Source: Bacteroidota bacterium (GTDB lineage: Bacteria; Bacteroidota; Bacteroidia; 2-12-FULL-35-15). Taken from it: a stretch of 64,000 nt of DNA. This document shows, one piece after another, positions 33,906-44,083 of the stretch. The stretch lies in the NCBI GenBank assembly GCA_005772895.1, contig SXIH01000055.1:62001-126000 (forward strand), read 5' to 3'. The position numbers and the translations under genes are program-made. The notes beneath the pieces were generated by a model. It was not told the origin of the DNA and did not search any database. It saw only the letters and a list, made by a program, of their open reading frames with translations. Numbering within the stretch: the first letter of the stretch is position 1; each line of letters opens with the position of its first letter.

Positions 33906-34823
33906 ATGGAAACCAATAAAGAAGAAAAAAAGTCGAATAATAAAATTTTATGGATTCTGTTAGTGCTATTACTAGGTGGAAATGGAACATTCGGATACCT
34001 ATGGTGGAAAGAAAAAAACAGAGCAGATACTGTTGTTGTTGAAAAACAAGAAGTAATTGTTGAACGCGACAATGTAAAAAGCGATTTGCTGCGATTACAA
34101 GAAGAGTATTCAAAACTAGAATCCTCTGATAAGCTAGTTCAAGCAGAATTAGAAGCTAAAAAGGCAGAAATTGCAGAATTAATTATTCAAGCTGAAAAAC
34201 ATAAAAACGATGCGTATATCATCTCTAAACTTAGAAAAGAGACAGAAACATTGCGTACAATTATGAAACATTTTGTTGTACAGATTGATTCATTAAATAC
34301 GTTCAGCAAAACTGTTATTGCTGAAAAGGATAAAGTTAATGCAGATCTTGTGGCTGAAAAAAATGTTACTACTCAACTTACGAAAGATAAAGATGCATTA
34401 CAAAATACTGTAAACATTGGTTCGATTTTAAAAGCAGAAAATCCTACTGTTAAAGGTGTAAAATTTAAGTCGGGTGGAAAAAAGGAAGTAGAAACAACCA
34501 AAGCTTCACGTGTTGAACGTATAAAAGTTTCTTTTGTCATGGGAGAAAATAAAATTGCGAAGCAAGGTGTGAAACCGGTTTATGTGAGATTGATGTCGCC
34601 TGATGGAAAAGAAATTTGTAAGTCAGCTGATGAAGGAAACATGGTAAAATTTAATGGCTCAAAAGGTTATTATGCAGCCAAACAAGATATCAATTATAAA
34701 AACGAAGAAGTAGCTGTTGAAGTACTTTGTGCAAGTCCGAGCGGATTTATCCCAGGCAAATATTTAATTGATATTATTTGTGATGATGTGATTGTTGGAC
34801 AAACTAGCATCATGTTAAAGTAA
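33906..34823 (+). CDS. Membrane-anchored coiled-coil protein of unknown function
   Basis: A 305-residue protein I do not recognise. A single N-terminal helix ([20 protein letters not shown], about residues 15-34) anchors it in the inner membrane. Residues 45-165 are a long coiled coil with regular heptads ([31 protein letters not shown]). Residues 190-305 form a beta-rich domain ending GQTSIMLK. The ATG at 33906 is in-frame and precedes a lysine-rich cytoplasmic tail; a GTG or earlier start is less likely. The ruvB start lies one base beyond its stop codon, so the two are translated from one message. A structural or envelope role is inference. Confidence 0.75.
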   Translation: METNKEEKKSNNKILWILLVLLLGGNGTFGYLWWKEKNRADTVVVEKQEVIVERDNVKSDLLRLQEEYSKLESSDKLVQAELEAKKAEIAELIIQAEKHKNDAYIISKLRKETETLRTIMKHFVVQIDSLNTFSKTVIAEKDKVNADLVAEKNVTTQLTKDKDALQNTVNIGSILKAENPTVKGVKFKSGGKKEVETTKASRVERIKVSFVMGENKIAKQGVKPVYVRLMSPDGKEICKSADEGNMVKFNGSKGYYAAKQDINYKNEEVAVEVLCASPSGFIPGKYLIDIICDDVIVGQTSIMLK

Positions 34824-34824
34824 G

Positions 34825-35856
34825 ATGAATCCAAACATCAATCCAGACGGTGAAAACTTAAGCTCTTCTGAAAAGGAGTTCGAGAAAGTATTGCGCCCAG
34901 CGGAGTTTGATGATTTTACCGGACAGTTTGAAGTTGTTGAAAATCTGAAAATATTTGTGCAAGCTGCTAAACAAAGAAGTGAAGCACTCGATCATATTCT
35001 TCTGCACGGTCCTCCGGGGTTAGGAAAAACCACCTTAGCAAATATTGTTGCATCAGAATTAGGAGTGAATATTAAAATCACTTCTGGTCCTGTGCTCGAT
35101 AAACCTGGCGATTTAGCAGGCTTGCTTACTAATTTAGAAGAGAACGATGTTTTGTTTATTGATGAAATTCATCGTTTGAGTCCAATCGTTGAAGAGTATT
35201 TGTATTCTGCAATGGAAGATTATAAAATCGATATCATGATTGATAGCGGTCCAAATGCAAGAAGCGTTCAAATCAAATTAAATCCATTTACTTTAGTTGG
35301 CGCAACTACCAGAAGTGGTTTACTTACAGCTCCGTTAAGAGCGCGTTTCGGAATCAATTCCCGTTTGAATTATTATGATTCCAAGTTACTGAAAAAAATT
35401 ATTATCCGTGCTGCTGGAATATTAAATGTTCCGATTACGGAAGATGCAGCAAACGAAATTTCCCGTAGAAGTCGCGGAACACCTCGTATTGCAAATGCTT
35501 TGTTAAGACGAATCAGAGATTTCGCACAAATAAAAGGAAATGGGGATATCGATATTGATATTGCTCACATCGGATTATCCGCACTCAACGTAGATAAAAA
35601 CGGATTGGATGAAATGGACATTCGTATTCTTTCAACCTTGATAGAAAAATTTAAAGGCGGACCAGTTGGTTTAACAACAATTTCTACTGCAGTTGGAGAA
35701 GAAGCGGGAACGATAGAAGAAGTATACGAACCATTTTTAATTCAGGAAGGTTATCTTGTACGTACACCACGCGGAAGAGAAGCTACAGATCAAGCTTACA
35801 AACACCTTGGAAAAATTCCCCGCGGATTTAAAGGAAGTCTTTTCGATACAAAATGA
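34825..35856 (+). CDS. ruvB: Holliday junction branch migration ATPase RuvB
   Basis: A 343-residue AAA+ ATPase that drives branch migration of Holliday junctions with RuvA. Walker A is GPPGLGKTT, Walker B is VLFIDEIHR, sensor 1 lies in LVGATTRSG and the arginine finger segment is LRARFG. The winged-helix C-terminus ends [20 protein letters not shown]. Its length and all motifs are normal. It starts one base after the coiled-coil gene. RuvA is encoded in the same window at 59605, about 24 kb away, so ruvA and ruvB are not an operon here. Confidence 0.97.
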   Translation: MNPNINPDGENLSSSEKEFEKVLRPAEFDDFTGQFEVVENLKIFVQAAKQRSEALDHILLHGPPGLGKTTLANIVASELGVNIKITSGPVLDKPGDLAGLLTNLEENDVLFIDEIHRLSPIVEEYLYSAMEDYKIDIMIDSGPNARSVQIKLNPFTLVGATTRSGLLTAPLRARFGINSRLNYYDSKLLKKIIIRAAGILNVPITEDAANEISRRSRGTPRIANALLRRIRDFAQIKGNGDIDIDIAHIGLSALNVDKNGLDEMDIRILSTLIEKFKGGPVGLTTISTAVGEEAGTIEEVYEPFLIQEGYLVRTPRGREATDQAYKHLGKIPRGFKGSLFDTK

Positions 35857-35869
35857 GTTGAATAGGAAA

Positions 35870-35938
35870 AAAGTTAAATGGGTTAATTTAGGTTTAGCCT
35901 GATTTAACCCAATTAACTTCATCTACTTAATTAACTCT
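35870..35938. repeat. GTTAAATGGG/AACCC phrase repeat
   Basis: The gap between ruvB and queG contains TTAAATGGGTTAATTTAGG and, 10 bp on, TTTAACCCAATTAAC then TTAATTAAC: an imperfect inverted repeat of GGGTTAA/TTAACCC plus TTAA words. It ends just before the queG TTG start. Confidence 0.45.
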
Positions 35939-35939
35939 C

Positions 35940-36866
35940 TTGAATCTAACCTCAAAATATACTCAACAGATAAAAGCTGAATCGAAGCGACTAGGTTTCG
36001 ATTACGTTGGAATTTCCAAAGCAGATTTTTTAGAAGAAGAAGCACCCAGATTAGAAAATTGGTTGAACAATAACATGCATGGACAAATGAGTTACATGCA
36101 AAATTATTTTGATAAACGATTAGATCCTCGATTGCTTGTTCCGGGAGCAAAATCAGTGATTTCACTTTTATTAAATTATTATCCTTCCGAAAAACAAGTA
36201 GATGATACTGCTCCGAAAATTAGTAAATACGCTTACGGAAAAGATTATCATTTAGTAATAAAAGAAAAATTAAATCTACTTTTAGAATTCATCAAAGAAA
36301 ATATTGGAGAAGTTGACGGTCGCGCATTTGTTGATTCAGCTCCTGTTCTGGATAAAGCATGGGCAAAAAAAGGTGGACTGGGTTGGATAGGAAAAAACAG
36401 TAATCTGATAAATAAATCGAGCGGCTCGTTTTATTTTATTGCTGAGTTAATTGTTGATTTGGATTTAGAATACGATGGAGCAGTAAAAGATTATTGCGGA
36501 ACCTGCACAAAATGCATTGATGAATGTCCTACCGATGCTATTGTTGCGCCTTATGTGGTAGATGGAAGTAAATGCATTTCTTATTTCACTATAGAATTAA
36601 AAGAAAATATTCCCAACGATGTAAAAGGGAAATTTAAAAACTGGATGTTTGGTTGCGACATTTGCCAGGATGTTTGTCCATGGAACAGTTTCTCAAAACC
36701 GCATCATGAACCACACTTTGAAGCAAATGCAGAGTTATTAGGAATGAAAAAACAAGACTGGGAAGAACTTACCGAAGAAACTTTCAGACGTGTGTTTAAA
36801 GATTCTGCAGTAAAGCGAACCAAGTTTACGGGTTTAAAAAGGAATGTAGAGTTTATTAAGACTTAA
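35940..36866 (+). CDS. queG: Epoxyqueuosine reductase QueG
   Basis: A 308-residue cobalamin-dependent iron-sulfur enzyme that converts epoxyqueuosine to queuosine in tRNA. Both cluster sets are visible: [16 protein letters not shown] and [13 protein letters not shown]. The N-terminal region [20 protein letters not shown] is family-typical. There is no ATG in frame: a TAA at 35928 closes the frame upstream and only the TTG at 35940 fits the expected N-terminus, so it probably initiates at TTG. The last 11 bp overlap a convergent small gene. Confidence 0.95.
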   Translation: MNLTSKYTQQIKAESKRLGFDYVGISKADFLEEEAPRLENWLNNNMHGQMSYMQNYFDKRLDPRLLVPGAKSVISLLLNYYPSEKQVDDTAPKISKYAYGKDYHLVIKEKLNLLLEFIKENIGEVDGRAFVDSAPVLDKAWAKKGGLGWIGKNSNLINKSSGSFYFIAELIVDLDLEYDGAVKDYCGTCTKCIDECPTDAIVAPYVVDGSKCISYFTIELKENIPNDVKGKFKNWMFGCDICQDVCPWNSFSKPHHEPHFEANAELLGMKKQDWEELTEETFRRVFKDSAVKRTKFTGLKRNVEFIKT

Positions 36867-37050
36867 CTACCGATTTATACACTTCCTGAATAACATCTTT
36901 GTATTGATGTCCAAATGTAGTTAAGCACCAAATCATTAATAATGCTTTCTCTTCAGGTTTAAGCCATTTAACGGCTTTTGTAAGTTCTTTGCGAAAAAGG
37001 ACTTTATCAAAACTCACTTTTTGCAATATATTTTTGCTTAATTCAAACAT
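36856..37050 (-). CDS. Small conserved-type protein, 64 residues
   Basis: A 64-residue protein without signal peptide or cysteine pattern. The sequence ([20 protein letters not shown], then [20 protein letters not shown], then [11 protein letters not shown]) is helical and of a type I believe occurs widely in Bacteroidota as an unnamed protein. The start codon is an ATG, 60 bp downstream of a TAACTTTG -7 candidate (37111-37118). Its 3' end overlaps queG by 11 bp in the convergent direction. Function unknown. Confidence 0.75.
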   Translation of the reverse strand: MFELSKNILQKVSFDKVLFRKELTKAVKWLKPEEKALLMIWCLTTFGHQYKDVIQEVYKSVVKS

Positions 37051-37110
37051 ACTCTTTGTATTTTTTTTGACCAGAACTAAATTACTTCATTTAAAACGAA
37101 AAGTCAAGCG

Positions 37111-37118
37111 CAAAGTTA
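37111..37118 (-). promoter_or_regulatory. Putative -7 element (TAACTTTG) for the 64-residue protein
   Basis: Exact TAnnTTTG match on the minus strand, about 60 bp before the start codon; the -33 TTG is not clear. Confidence 0.35.
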
Positions 37119-37186
37119 CTTTTTTTAAAAATTAGTTTTTGTACGTTTTTTGTTAAAAAATGGTAAAGATTCTGTGAATTATGGGG

Positions 37187-37939
37187 TCAGATCTTGTTCA
37201 ATCGGTTCAGGAATTCTTCCTTTTTTCTTTTGGATACAATCACCGAATCTCCATTAACCATGAGCACTTGACCGCCATCTCCTTTTACATAATTTTTAAT
37301 ATGGTTAAGATTTACCAGGTGAGCATGATGGATTCTGCAAAAGCCACGGGGGGCCAATTGTTCTTCAAAATCCTTTAGACTCCGGGTTGAATATAGCTTT
37401 TTCCCGCCTAAAATAAAGCAATGGGTATATTTTCCATCAGCTTCGCAGCGCACAATATCATTAATGTCAATAAACACTAGTCCTTCCTGAGTTGGCAGTG
37501 CTAATTTATTGTTCTTGGAAACCCCTTGGTTGTTATAACTGTCCATCAAATGATCGATAGACGATTGCATGACTTTTTTGCTTGTTGGACTCAGGACTTT
37601 TTTTACAGCTATAAGTAACTCATCAATATTAATAGGTTTTAATAAATAATCAACAGCACTGTACCTGAAAGCTTTCACCGCATATTGATTGTAGGCGGTT
37701 GTAAATATTACAGAAAAATCAGAATCTTTTAATTGTTCTAATAAATCAAAGCCGGAACCTCCTGGCATTTCAATATCCAAAAAAACAAGTGAAGGATTTG
37801 TTTCTGAAATTGCTTTTTTAGCTTCTTTAATATTTGATGCCTCACCCACTACAGATATTTCGGGGCAATATTTTTGAATGAGGTTTTTTAAAACATTTCT
37901 ACCTAATTCTTCATCGTCAATAACAATGGCTTTTATCAT
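37187..37939 (-). CDS. LytTR-family response regulator
   Basis: A 250-residue regulator with receiver domain (acidic DDEE motif, phospho-acceptor Asp55 in LVFLDIEMPG, Thr in FTTAYN, Lys in DYLLKPINID) and a C-terminal LytTR DNA-binding domain from about residue 147 (GLVFIDINDIVRCEADGKYT through CRIHHAHLVNLNHI). It is the partner of the propeller histidine kinase just upstream, from which it is separated by one base. Such regulators bind direct repeats, and CCCACTTATT pairs occur in the control region of this locus (41042-41071). Confidence 0.92.
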   Translation of the reverse strand: MIKAIVIDDEELGRNVLKNLIQKYCPEISVVGEASNIKEAKKAISETNPSLVFLDIEMPGGSGFDLLEQLKDSDFSVIFTTAYNQYAVKAFRYSAVDYLLKPINIDELLIAVKKVLSPTSKKVMQSSIDHLMDSYNNQGVSKNNKLALPTQEGLVFIDINDIVRCEADGKYTHCFILGGKKLYSTRSLKDFEEQLAPRGFCRIHHAHLVNLNHIKNYVKGDGGQVLMVNGDSVIVSKRKKEEFLNRLNKI

Positions 37940-37940
37940 T

Positions 37941-40934
37941 TTATATAGGTATTTTAATAATCACTTTAGTTCCTGAAGGAATGCCGGCTGAATCAACTTT
38001 GTCAATTACTTCTATGGTTATGTTAGTGTTCTCCATTTTATTTAGTACTGCAATTCGCTCATTAATTATTTCCATTCCGCGGGAAGCATGATCTTTGTGT
38101 GTTTCTGATTTTAATTCTTTTGCTTTTTCTCTTCCAACTCCATTGTCTTCAATAATTCCAACAACATGACTGTTTTCAATTTTAAAAGTTAAATATAAAA
38201 TCCCTTGTTTTTTTGCTAACGAATCATTTTTATCAAGATTCATCAGCCCATGGTTTATGGCATTTTCCACAAATGGTTGAAATAACATACTTGGGATTTC
38301 TATATTAAAAATATCCGTGTCGGGATGAATGTCAATTTTTACATCAAATCCATTTTTAAAGCGTAACAATTCCAAATCAATGTACAATCTTAATAATTCA
38401 ATTTCATCGTGTAGAGTAACTGTATTGGATTTGGAATGTTCTAAAAACATTCGCATTAGCATCGAAAACTTTGTTAAGTATTTACTTGCGGCAACTTCAT
38501 CATTGAGAATAATATAATGTTGAATTGAGTTTAAACAATTAAAAATAAAATGAGGATTCATTTGTGCCTGCAAGGCTTTCAACTCTATATTTGCATACTG
38601 TTTATTCAGTTGGGTTTTTTTGCGTTCTCGTTTTTTGATAATATTTATTGCACCAATTGTAGAGATTAGCATTATTAAAACAAAAATAAAAATAGAAGCA
38701 GTAATGAATTTAGTTTCTTTCCAAAATGGTAATTGCTTCGAAAGTATAATCACCGTTTCTTTGTTGTTAATGTTTCCGGAAATGCGGATGCGAAGTGCGT
38801 GTGTTCCAAAAGGAATATTACTTAATTTGATTTCACGGTTTGTTCCAATGTTTATCCAGGAATTATCAACTCCTTCTGTTTTATATTGAAAATTTAATTT
38901 TGAAGGATTTACAAAAGAAGGAGCAGTGAATGTAATAACAAGGTTTGTAGCTGAAGATTTCATTGTAAGAGTATCTTTCGTCTCTACTTCAAAATCATCA
39001 ACAAAAACATTCTCAATAATCAATTGAGGAAAATAATCCGATTTTTTCAAATCTCCCGGATTAACAATTGCAATCCCTTTTACTGTAGGAAACCAAAACT
39101 CTCCTTTTTTGCTTTGTAAAACAGTAGGTTGAAACCCGCCATTAAATTCTATGCTTTTTAAACCATCCTCCTTTGATAAAAATGTTGGGTTTAAATTTTT
39201 AAGTACTCCTTCAGCAAAATCATTTAATTCTTTTCTTGGAATCACATACATTCCAGAGTTTGAAGGCAACCAAAAATTACCTGAAGCATCTTCGGAAATA
39301 CTCCATACATTGTTGTCAAGTGGAGAAGTAGTTGAAGAAAAAGAAAAAGTTGTTCCGTTTTTAAAACGTATCAATCCATCTCCATGAGTTCCTATCCATA
39401 AAACACCATCCGTATCTTCGTACAAAAAACGGGCATTTATTTTTTCTAAGCCTTTGTTTTGTAGCTCTACTATTTTATTATTGTTGATGGTTGCTAATCC
39501 TTTATCAGTGCATAAAAACAGTTGTTTGTTCCTGTCTTCAAAAATATAGGTAATTGTGTTTTTAAAAGTGGTATCAAAACAAATGAAATGATCTTTATTA
39601 AAATATCCTAACCCTTGGTTTGTGCCAACCCATAATTCTTTTTTTGAGTCTTCGTAAAGCGAAAAAATAACATCAGCTGGCAATCCTTCAGGTGTTTTGT
39701 AGTTTTTAATTGTTCCATTTTTATCGTAATAGAAAACACCACCACCATAGGTTCCAAAAAATAAATTTTTTAATGGATCCTCATAAATACTCCAAACACA
39801 AGTACCATTGAGAGAAGAGAATTTGCCAGTAAATTTTCCATTTAAAAGCTGACTAACACCAGAGCAATTGTTGGCAATTAAAATTCCTTTATCAGATGTT
39901 TCTATTATTGCTGTTGTTCCATCATCATTCATTCCCTCTTCTTTAGTGAGAGTGCTAAATATTTTAGTTTTAAGTTTATTAATTCCACCACTTGAGGTGC
40001 CTACCCAAAAATTATTTTGTTTATCCACAAAAACAGAACTAACATTGTTTGATGATAATCCATTTTTTGTGGAAATGTGTTGAAAAGTATTACTTTGTAA
40101 AATGAACAATCCTTGATCGGATAAAATTGTCAATTCATTTTCTTCATTAAAGGCTAAACTAAGATTGCCAATATTTTTAAGTGATTCAGGAATGGAAAGT
40201 AGTTCTGCGTTTTTAGGGTGCACAGTAAAAAGATCATTCTTTATGTTTATAATAATGTCGTTGTTTGGAGAACGAAAAAAAGCAGAACAATTTTTTCCAA
40301 CAAACTCATTAAATGTGTGCCACTCACCATTCGTATAAGAATATAAACCGGTTTCTGTACCTACATATAACTGGTCATCAAATTTTGATATTATAGTATG
40401 TGTCTGATTAATAAAATCAGGAATTTTAAATTCATCGATCTCATCATTTTTAATTTTATAAATTTTGCTATTGTCGCAAGCAATTAAAATAGTATTGTCA
40501 GCCCAATTTGTAATTGCATTACTATAGAATAAAGCTTTCGATGGAATTGAATAAGCATAGAATTTGTTTTGAAAATAAGAGAGCAAACTCCCATCAGCAC
40601 CAATAATCCACAACTTACCCTTGTTGTCTGTAAAAAGGCGTTTTATACCATTGATTTTAAGTTCCGGAGTATTACTTGTGTTATAAACTGTAAATTTTAT
40701 TCCGTCAAATCTTACTAGCCCATCAAAAGTTCCAAACCAGAGATAACCATCATTTGTCTGAGTAATATCATTAATTGAATTTTGTGGCAACCCATTTTCT
40801 GTGGTCCAATATTGTACAGAGTATTTTTCACTATGCGCTAAACTTTTTTCAGAAATAAATGGAATGACCTGGGCAGAAAAACCTAAGCTCAAAAAAAGAA
40901 AAAGGAAGGAAATAAAAATGCGGACAAAAAACAT
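37941..40934 (-). CDS. Two-component sensor: beta-propeller (Reg_prop) / Y_Y_Y / LytS-type histidine kinase
   Basis: A 997-residue membrane sensor. A signal/anchor at the N-terminus (FISFLFLFLSLGFSAQ) is followed by a long propeller of Reg_prop blades, recognisable by recurring LWFGT or LWIGT/LWVGT motifs (for example DGYLWFGTFDGLVRF), about residues 40-620. A Y_Y_Y domain (about 680-745) precedes a transmembrane helix near 750. The LytS-type kinase core follows, with the catalytic His at about 793 in QMNPHFIFNCLNSIQHY and the ATP lid region IIEDNGVGREKA. The stop codon is one base from the LytTR regulator. The large periplasmic propeller suggests sensing of a polymer or surface state; the ligand is unknown. 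Divergent from a large T9SS protein gene. Confidence 0.92.
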   Translation of the reverse strand: MFFVRIFISFLFLFLSLGFSAQVIPFISEKSLAHSEKYSVQYWTTENGLPQNSINDITQTNDGYLWFGTFDGLVRFDGIKFTVYNTSNTPELKINGIKRLFTDNKGKLWIIGADGSLLSYFQNKFYAYSIPSKALFYSNAITNWADNTILIACDNSKIYKIKNDEIDEFKIPDFINQTHTIISKFDDQLYVGTETGLYSYTNGEWHTFNEFVGKNCSAFFRSPNNDIIINIKNDLFTVHPKNAELLSIPESLKNIGNLSLAFNEENELTILSDQGLFILQSNTFQHISTKNGLSSNNVSSVFVDKQNNFWVGTSSGGINKLKTKIFSTLTKEEGMNDDGTTAIIETSDKGILIANNCSGVSQLLNGKFTGKFSSLNGTCVWSIYEDPLKNLFFGTYGGGVFYYDKNGTIKNYKTPEGLPADVIFSLYEDSKKELWVGTNQGLGYFNKDHFICFDTTFKNTITYIFEDRNKQLFLCTDKGLATINNNKIVELQNKGLEKINARFLYEDTDGVLWIGTHGDGLIRFKNGTTFSFSSTTSPLDNNVWSISEDASGNFWLPSNSGMYVIPRKELNDFAEGVLKNLNPTFLSKEDGLKSIEFNGGFQPTVLQSKKGEFWFPTVKGIAIVNPGDLKKSDYFPQLIIENVFVDDFEVETKDTLTMKSSATNLVITFTAPSFVNPSKLNFQYKTEGVDNSWINIGTNREIKLSNIPFGTHALRIRISGNINNKETVIILSKQLPFWKETKFITASIFIFVLIMLISTIGAINIIKKRERKKTQLNKQYANIELKALQAQMNPHFIFNCLNSIQHYIILNDEVAASKYLTKFSMLMRMFLEHSKSNTVTLHDEIELLRLYIDLELLRFKNGFDVKIDIHPDTDIFNIEIPSMLFQPFVENAINHGLMNLDKNDSLAKKQGILYLTFKIENSHVVGIIEDNGVGREKAKELKSETHKDHASRGMEIINERIAVLNKMENTNITIEVIDKVDSAGIPSGTKVIIKIPI

Positions 40935-41041
40935 GTTTATTCATTTTAATTATATCCTTTGCTAAGGTAATAAGTTCTGTTAAAACACCTGCATAACTGG
41001 CAATCTTGTTCGTTGTTTTTTCCTTTAAATCCATAATTATT

Positions 41042-41071
41042 CCCACTTATTCTTTAATTCTCCCACTTATT
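41042..41071. promoter_or_regulatory. Direct repeat CCCACTTATT spaced by 20 bp
   Basis: CCCACTTATT occurs at 41042 and 41062, exactly two helical turns apart, in the 225 bp between the divergent sensor kinase and T9SS cargo genes. It could be the binding site of the LytTR regulator; it does not match a LytTR consensus I know. Confidence 0.4.
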
Positions 41072-41159
41072 AAGTTAAGCTTTCAATCCTTTGTAGTGTT
41101 TGTTAAATTTGACTAGTAAGAATACCCGCATTTTATTTTAATAGTAAAAATCAAAATTA

Positions 41160-44075
41160 ATGAAGCAAATCTTCTCCGCTTTTTTAAGAACGATAATGAG
41201 AACAACTTTGTTTTCGTTCGTAATAATTTTTTCACTCATTACAAATTATTGTTCTGCACAATATTGTGCGTCTACTGCAACAAGCACAGCAGATGATGAT
41301 ATTTCAAATGTAACTTTAAACGGAGATGGTGCAGCCGATATCAATAACAATTCGGTTTGCGCTGGAATGTATTCAGATTATACTGCTTTTTCTGCTCAAG
41401 TTACTCAAAGTGCAAGCTATACAGTTACGGTTACACTAACTCAGTGTAGTGGTTTCTTTTACAGTAATGCAGCAAGCGTATTTATTGATTGGAATATTGA
41501 TAATGATTTTTTAGATGCAGGTGAAAATTTAGGAACGGTAACTGCCGGACCAGGTTTCCCATCCACACATAATTTACCTTTTACGGTTCCTGGTGGAGCA
41601 ACTATCGGCACAACACGTATGAGAATTGTACAGGTTGAAGGAGGGTCTGCAGCAAGTATTACTCCATGTGGTTCTTATACCTGGGGAGAAACAGAAGATT
41701 ATTCTATTAATGTTGTCGCATCTGGACCAATGACTTATTCATCGTGTACAGTTGCGCAGGCGTCTACTGCAACGGTTACAAAGTGTGATATCAATCAAGA
41801 AATTATTCGTGTTGAAATTGTTACGGCCGGAGGTTCTGCTTCCCCTTTGAGCGCAACGCAGTTTATTATGAATATGACCGGAACAGCTGGAGTAAATGCA
41901 GCAACTTCTATTCATATTTATTACACAGGTAATTCTTCAACATTTAATACTACCAGTGAATTTGTAAGCGGAGGAACTGCTCCTGCAGGTGGAAATATTA
42001 CTATTAATGGGTCACAAACATTATTATACGGAACAAATTATTTTTGGATTGCTTATGATATTAACTTGGCTGCAACAACCGGACAAACTGCAGATGCACA
42101 ATTGGTAGCAGCAAATAGTATTACAGTTGCAGGAGTTACCAGAACACCAACAGCAAATAACCCAGCCGGAGATCGCACAATAAACGTTTGCAGTGCTTAT
42201 CCAGTTACAAGTGCATTGGGATTAAAAAATTGGTTAAAGTCGGATGCAGGAATTACACTTACAGGCGGAAATGTTAGCTCATGGGCTGATCAATCCGGTG
42301 CTGCTATTACCGGAAATTTAAATCAAGGAACTGCCGGTAACCGACCTTCTGTTCAACCGAATCTTGTAAACTTTCAAAACTACGTAAGATTTGATGGCGT
42401 TAACGATATTTTAGTAAGTGCAAATACTTTCGCAGGAGGGAGTCTATTTCATGTGACAGATAATACCATTTTTATGGTGAAAAATTATAAAGCAGGTTTA
42501 GTTGATTATAAATGGGAAACTGATCCGACAAATAGTTGGAGAATTGGTTGGGAATTAAATGCTGGTCGTCAACGTATTGATTTTGTTGATGACAATGGTG
42601 GAGGTAAAAACGACTTAAGTACAACAACTGTAGTAAATAAAGATGTTCTTGCTGAATTTTTTTCTGATGCTACAACTGTAACATTAAAATTAAATGGAAA
42701 TACAGATGCAATAAAAACACATCCGTCACTTTTATTTAATCCTCCGGGTGGAACACTAAAACCACTTAATATTGGTGCAAACGATTTAGGAAATCCTTTG
42801 TATTGTCAGGTTGATATTGCGGAAGTTATGACCTTTAATAAGAAATTATCTATTTCAGAAGCAAGAAGAGTAGAATCTTATTTAGCAATAAAATACGGAA
42901 TCACATTGGGAAATAATATGGGAACCGGTTCTGCCGTGGTTTATATGGCAAGTGATGGAACAATGATTTGGAACAACCAAACAGGTTTTCATAATTATGT
43001 GATTGGTATTGGACGTGATAATGCTGGAACCAGTTCCGGTTTAAACAAATTAAGATCTACCAGTACTGTAAGTTTGAATCCAACCAGTGATATTTTAACC
43101 TTGACAAATGGAAATACCACATGGACTGGTGCCGCATTTGGAGCGGATAATTCATTCCTTGTTGTTGGAAGAAATACAGGAGCAGTTTCAGCAACTGCAG
43201 CTTCAATGACAGATTTACCTGCAGGAATTCAAACCAGATTAGAATGTGTGTGGAAAGCGCAGGAAACAGGGACTGTTGGAACAGTTACTTTAAAATTTAA
43301 TATGGCAGCCGTACCGGGTGTTGGTGGTGTAGCTGGAATAAATAATTATACTGATATGCGTTTGCTAGTTGATGCAAATGGTGTTTTTGCAACTGGTGCT
43401 ACACAATACAGTCCGGTTGCCGGAGATAATACTGCTGATACTGTTGTTTTTCAAGTTGATTTTACCGGAGGAACAGGTTTTTATTTTACAATCGGATCAG
43501 TAAATTATTTAGCAGCACCTCTTCCAATCGAATTACTTGATTTTTCTGCAGCTTGCGATAATAATAAAGTAAATATTTCCTGGACAACTGCTTCAGAAGT
43601 AAATAACGATTATTTTATTTTAGATAAGACCGAAGACGGACAAAACTTTGAAAGTATTGCCATTGTTGATGGTGCAGGCAACAGTTCAGTGCAAAATAAT
43701 TATTTATGGACAGATTATCAACCTTATAATGGAAACTCATACTACCGTTTAAGTCAAACCGATTTTGACGGAACAACAAAAACGTATAATATTATTCAAC
43801 CGGTTTGTGATGATGAGCTTACTGATCTGTCAATTGTAAATGTAATTTCTTCAAACAATCAATATGAATTGAGCTTTAATACTTCTTATGAAGGACAACA
43901 TAATATAAAAGTATATGATGCAATTGGGAATCTTTTATTTTCAGAAGAGAAATATTTTTCGAAAGGAAATAATTTTGAAAACATGGATTTGAAGAAATTC
44001 TCCGAAGGAATTTATATTGTTAGTATCGTAAACAGATATAGTTCAGCGTACAAAAAAGTAGTTATAGTAAAATAG
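41160..44075 (+). CDS. Large secreted multi-domain protein with T9SS type A tail
   Basis: A 971-residue surface or secreted protein. After the signal peptide (TTLFSFVIIFSLITNYCSA) comes a GEVED-type domain at about residues 30-185 (ASVFIDWNIDNDFLDAGENL; the ETEDYSINV end is diagnostic). Next is a domain resembling the BNR-associated/neuraminidase N-terminal segment at about 200-340, then a concanavalin-like lectin stretch at about 355-580 (FVRFDGVNDIL-like strand; AEVMTFNKKLSISEARRVES), typical of carbohydrate-binding T9SS cargo. A GIGRDNAGTSSGLNKLRS segment and an FN3-like region follow, and the type A sorting domain closes it. Start ATG at 41160 or, 12 codons on, at 41196. It lies divergent from the LytTR two-component operon, which may regulate it. 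Confidence 0.85.
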   Translation: MKQIFSAFLRTIMRTTLFSFVIIFSLITNYCSAQYCASTATSTADDDISNVTLNGDGAADINNNSVCAGMYSDYTAFSAQVTQSASYTVTVTLTQCSGFFYSNAASVFIDWNIDNDFLDAGENLGTVTAGPGFPSTHNLPFTVPGGATIGTTRMRIVQVEGGSAASITPCGSYTWGETEDYSINVVASGPMTYSSCTVAQASTATVTKCDINQEIIRVEIVTAGGSASPLSATQFIMNMTGTAGVNAATSIHIYYTGNSSTFNTTSEFVSGGTAPAGGNITINGSQTLLYGTNYFWIAYDINLAATTGQTADAQLVAANSITVAGVTRTPTANNPAGDRTINVCSAYPVTSALGLKNWLKSDAGITLTGGNVSSWADQSGAAITGNLNQGTAGNRPSVQPNLVNFQNYVRFDGVNDILVSANTFAGGSLFHVTDNTIFMVKNYKAGLVDYKWETDPTNSWRIGWELNAGRQRIDFVDDNGGGKNDLSTTTVVNKDVLAEFFSDATTVTLKLNGNTDAIKTHPSLLFNPPGGTLKPLNIGANDLGNPLYCQVDIAEVMTFNKKLSISEARRVESYLAIKYGITLGNNMGTGSAVVYMASDGTMIWNNQTGFHNYVIGIGRDNAGTSSGLNKLRSTSTVSLNPTSDILTLTNGNTTWTGAAFGADNSFLVVGRNTGAVSATAASMTDLPAGIQTRLECVWKAQETGTVGTVTLKFNMAAVPGVGGVAGINNYTDMRLLVDANGVFATGATQYSPVAGDNTADTVVFQVDFTGGTGFYFTIGSVNYLAAPLPIELLDFSAACDNNKVNISWTTASEVNNDYFILDKTEDGQNFESIAIVDGAGNSSVQNNYLWTDYQPYNGNSYYRLSQTDFDGTTKTYNIIQPVCDDELTDLSIVNVISSNNQYELSFNTSYEGQHNIKVYDAIGNLLFSEEKYFSKGNNFENMDLKKFSEGIYIVSIVNRYSSAYKKVVIVK

Positions 44076-44083
44076 GGGTGATA

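Noticed and set aside
33841-34113. Long N-terminal extension of ComF
   Set aside because: It is antisense to the coiled-coil protein gene, has no ComF similarity, and the ATG at the zinc ribbon fits the family.
40849-41046. Frame of 65 codons (MDLKEKTTNKIASYAG...) over the start of the propeller kinase
   Set aside because: The first 30 residues look protein-like, but the frame overlaps the kinase signal peptide by about 85 bp and ends in a hydrophobic shadow. It might be a leader peptide, but there is no support.
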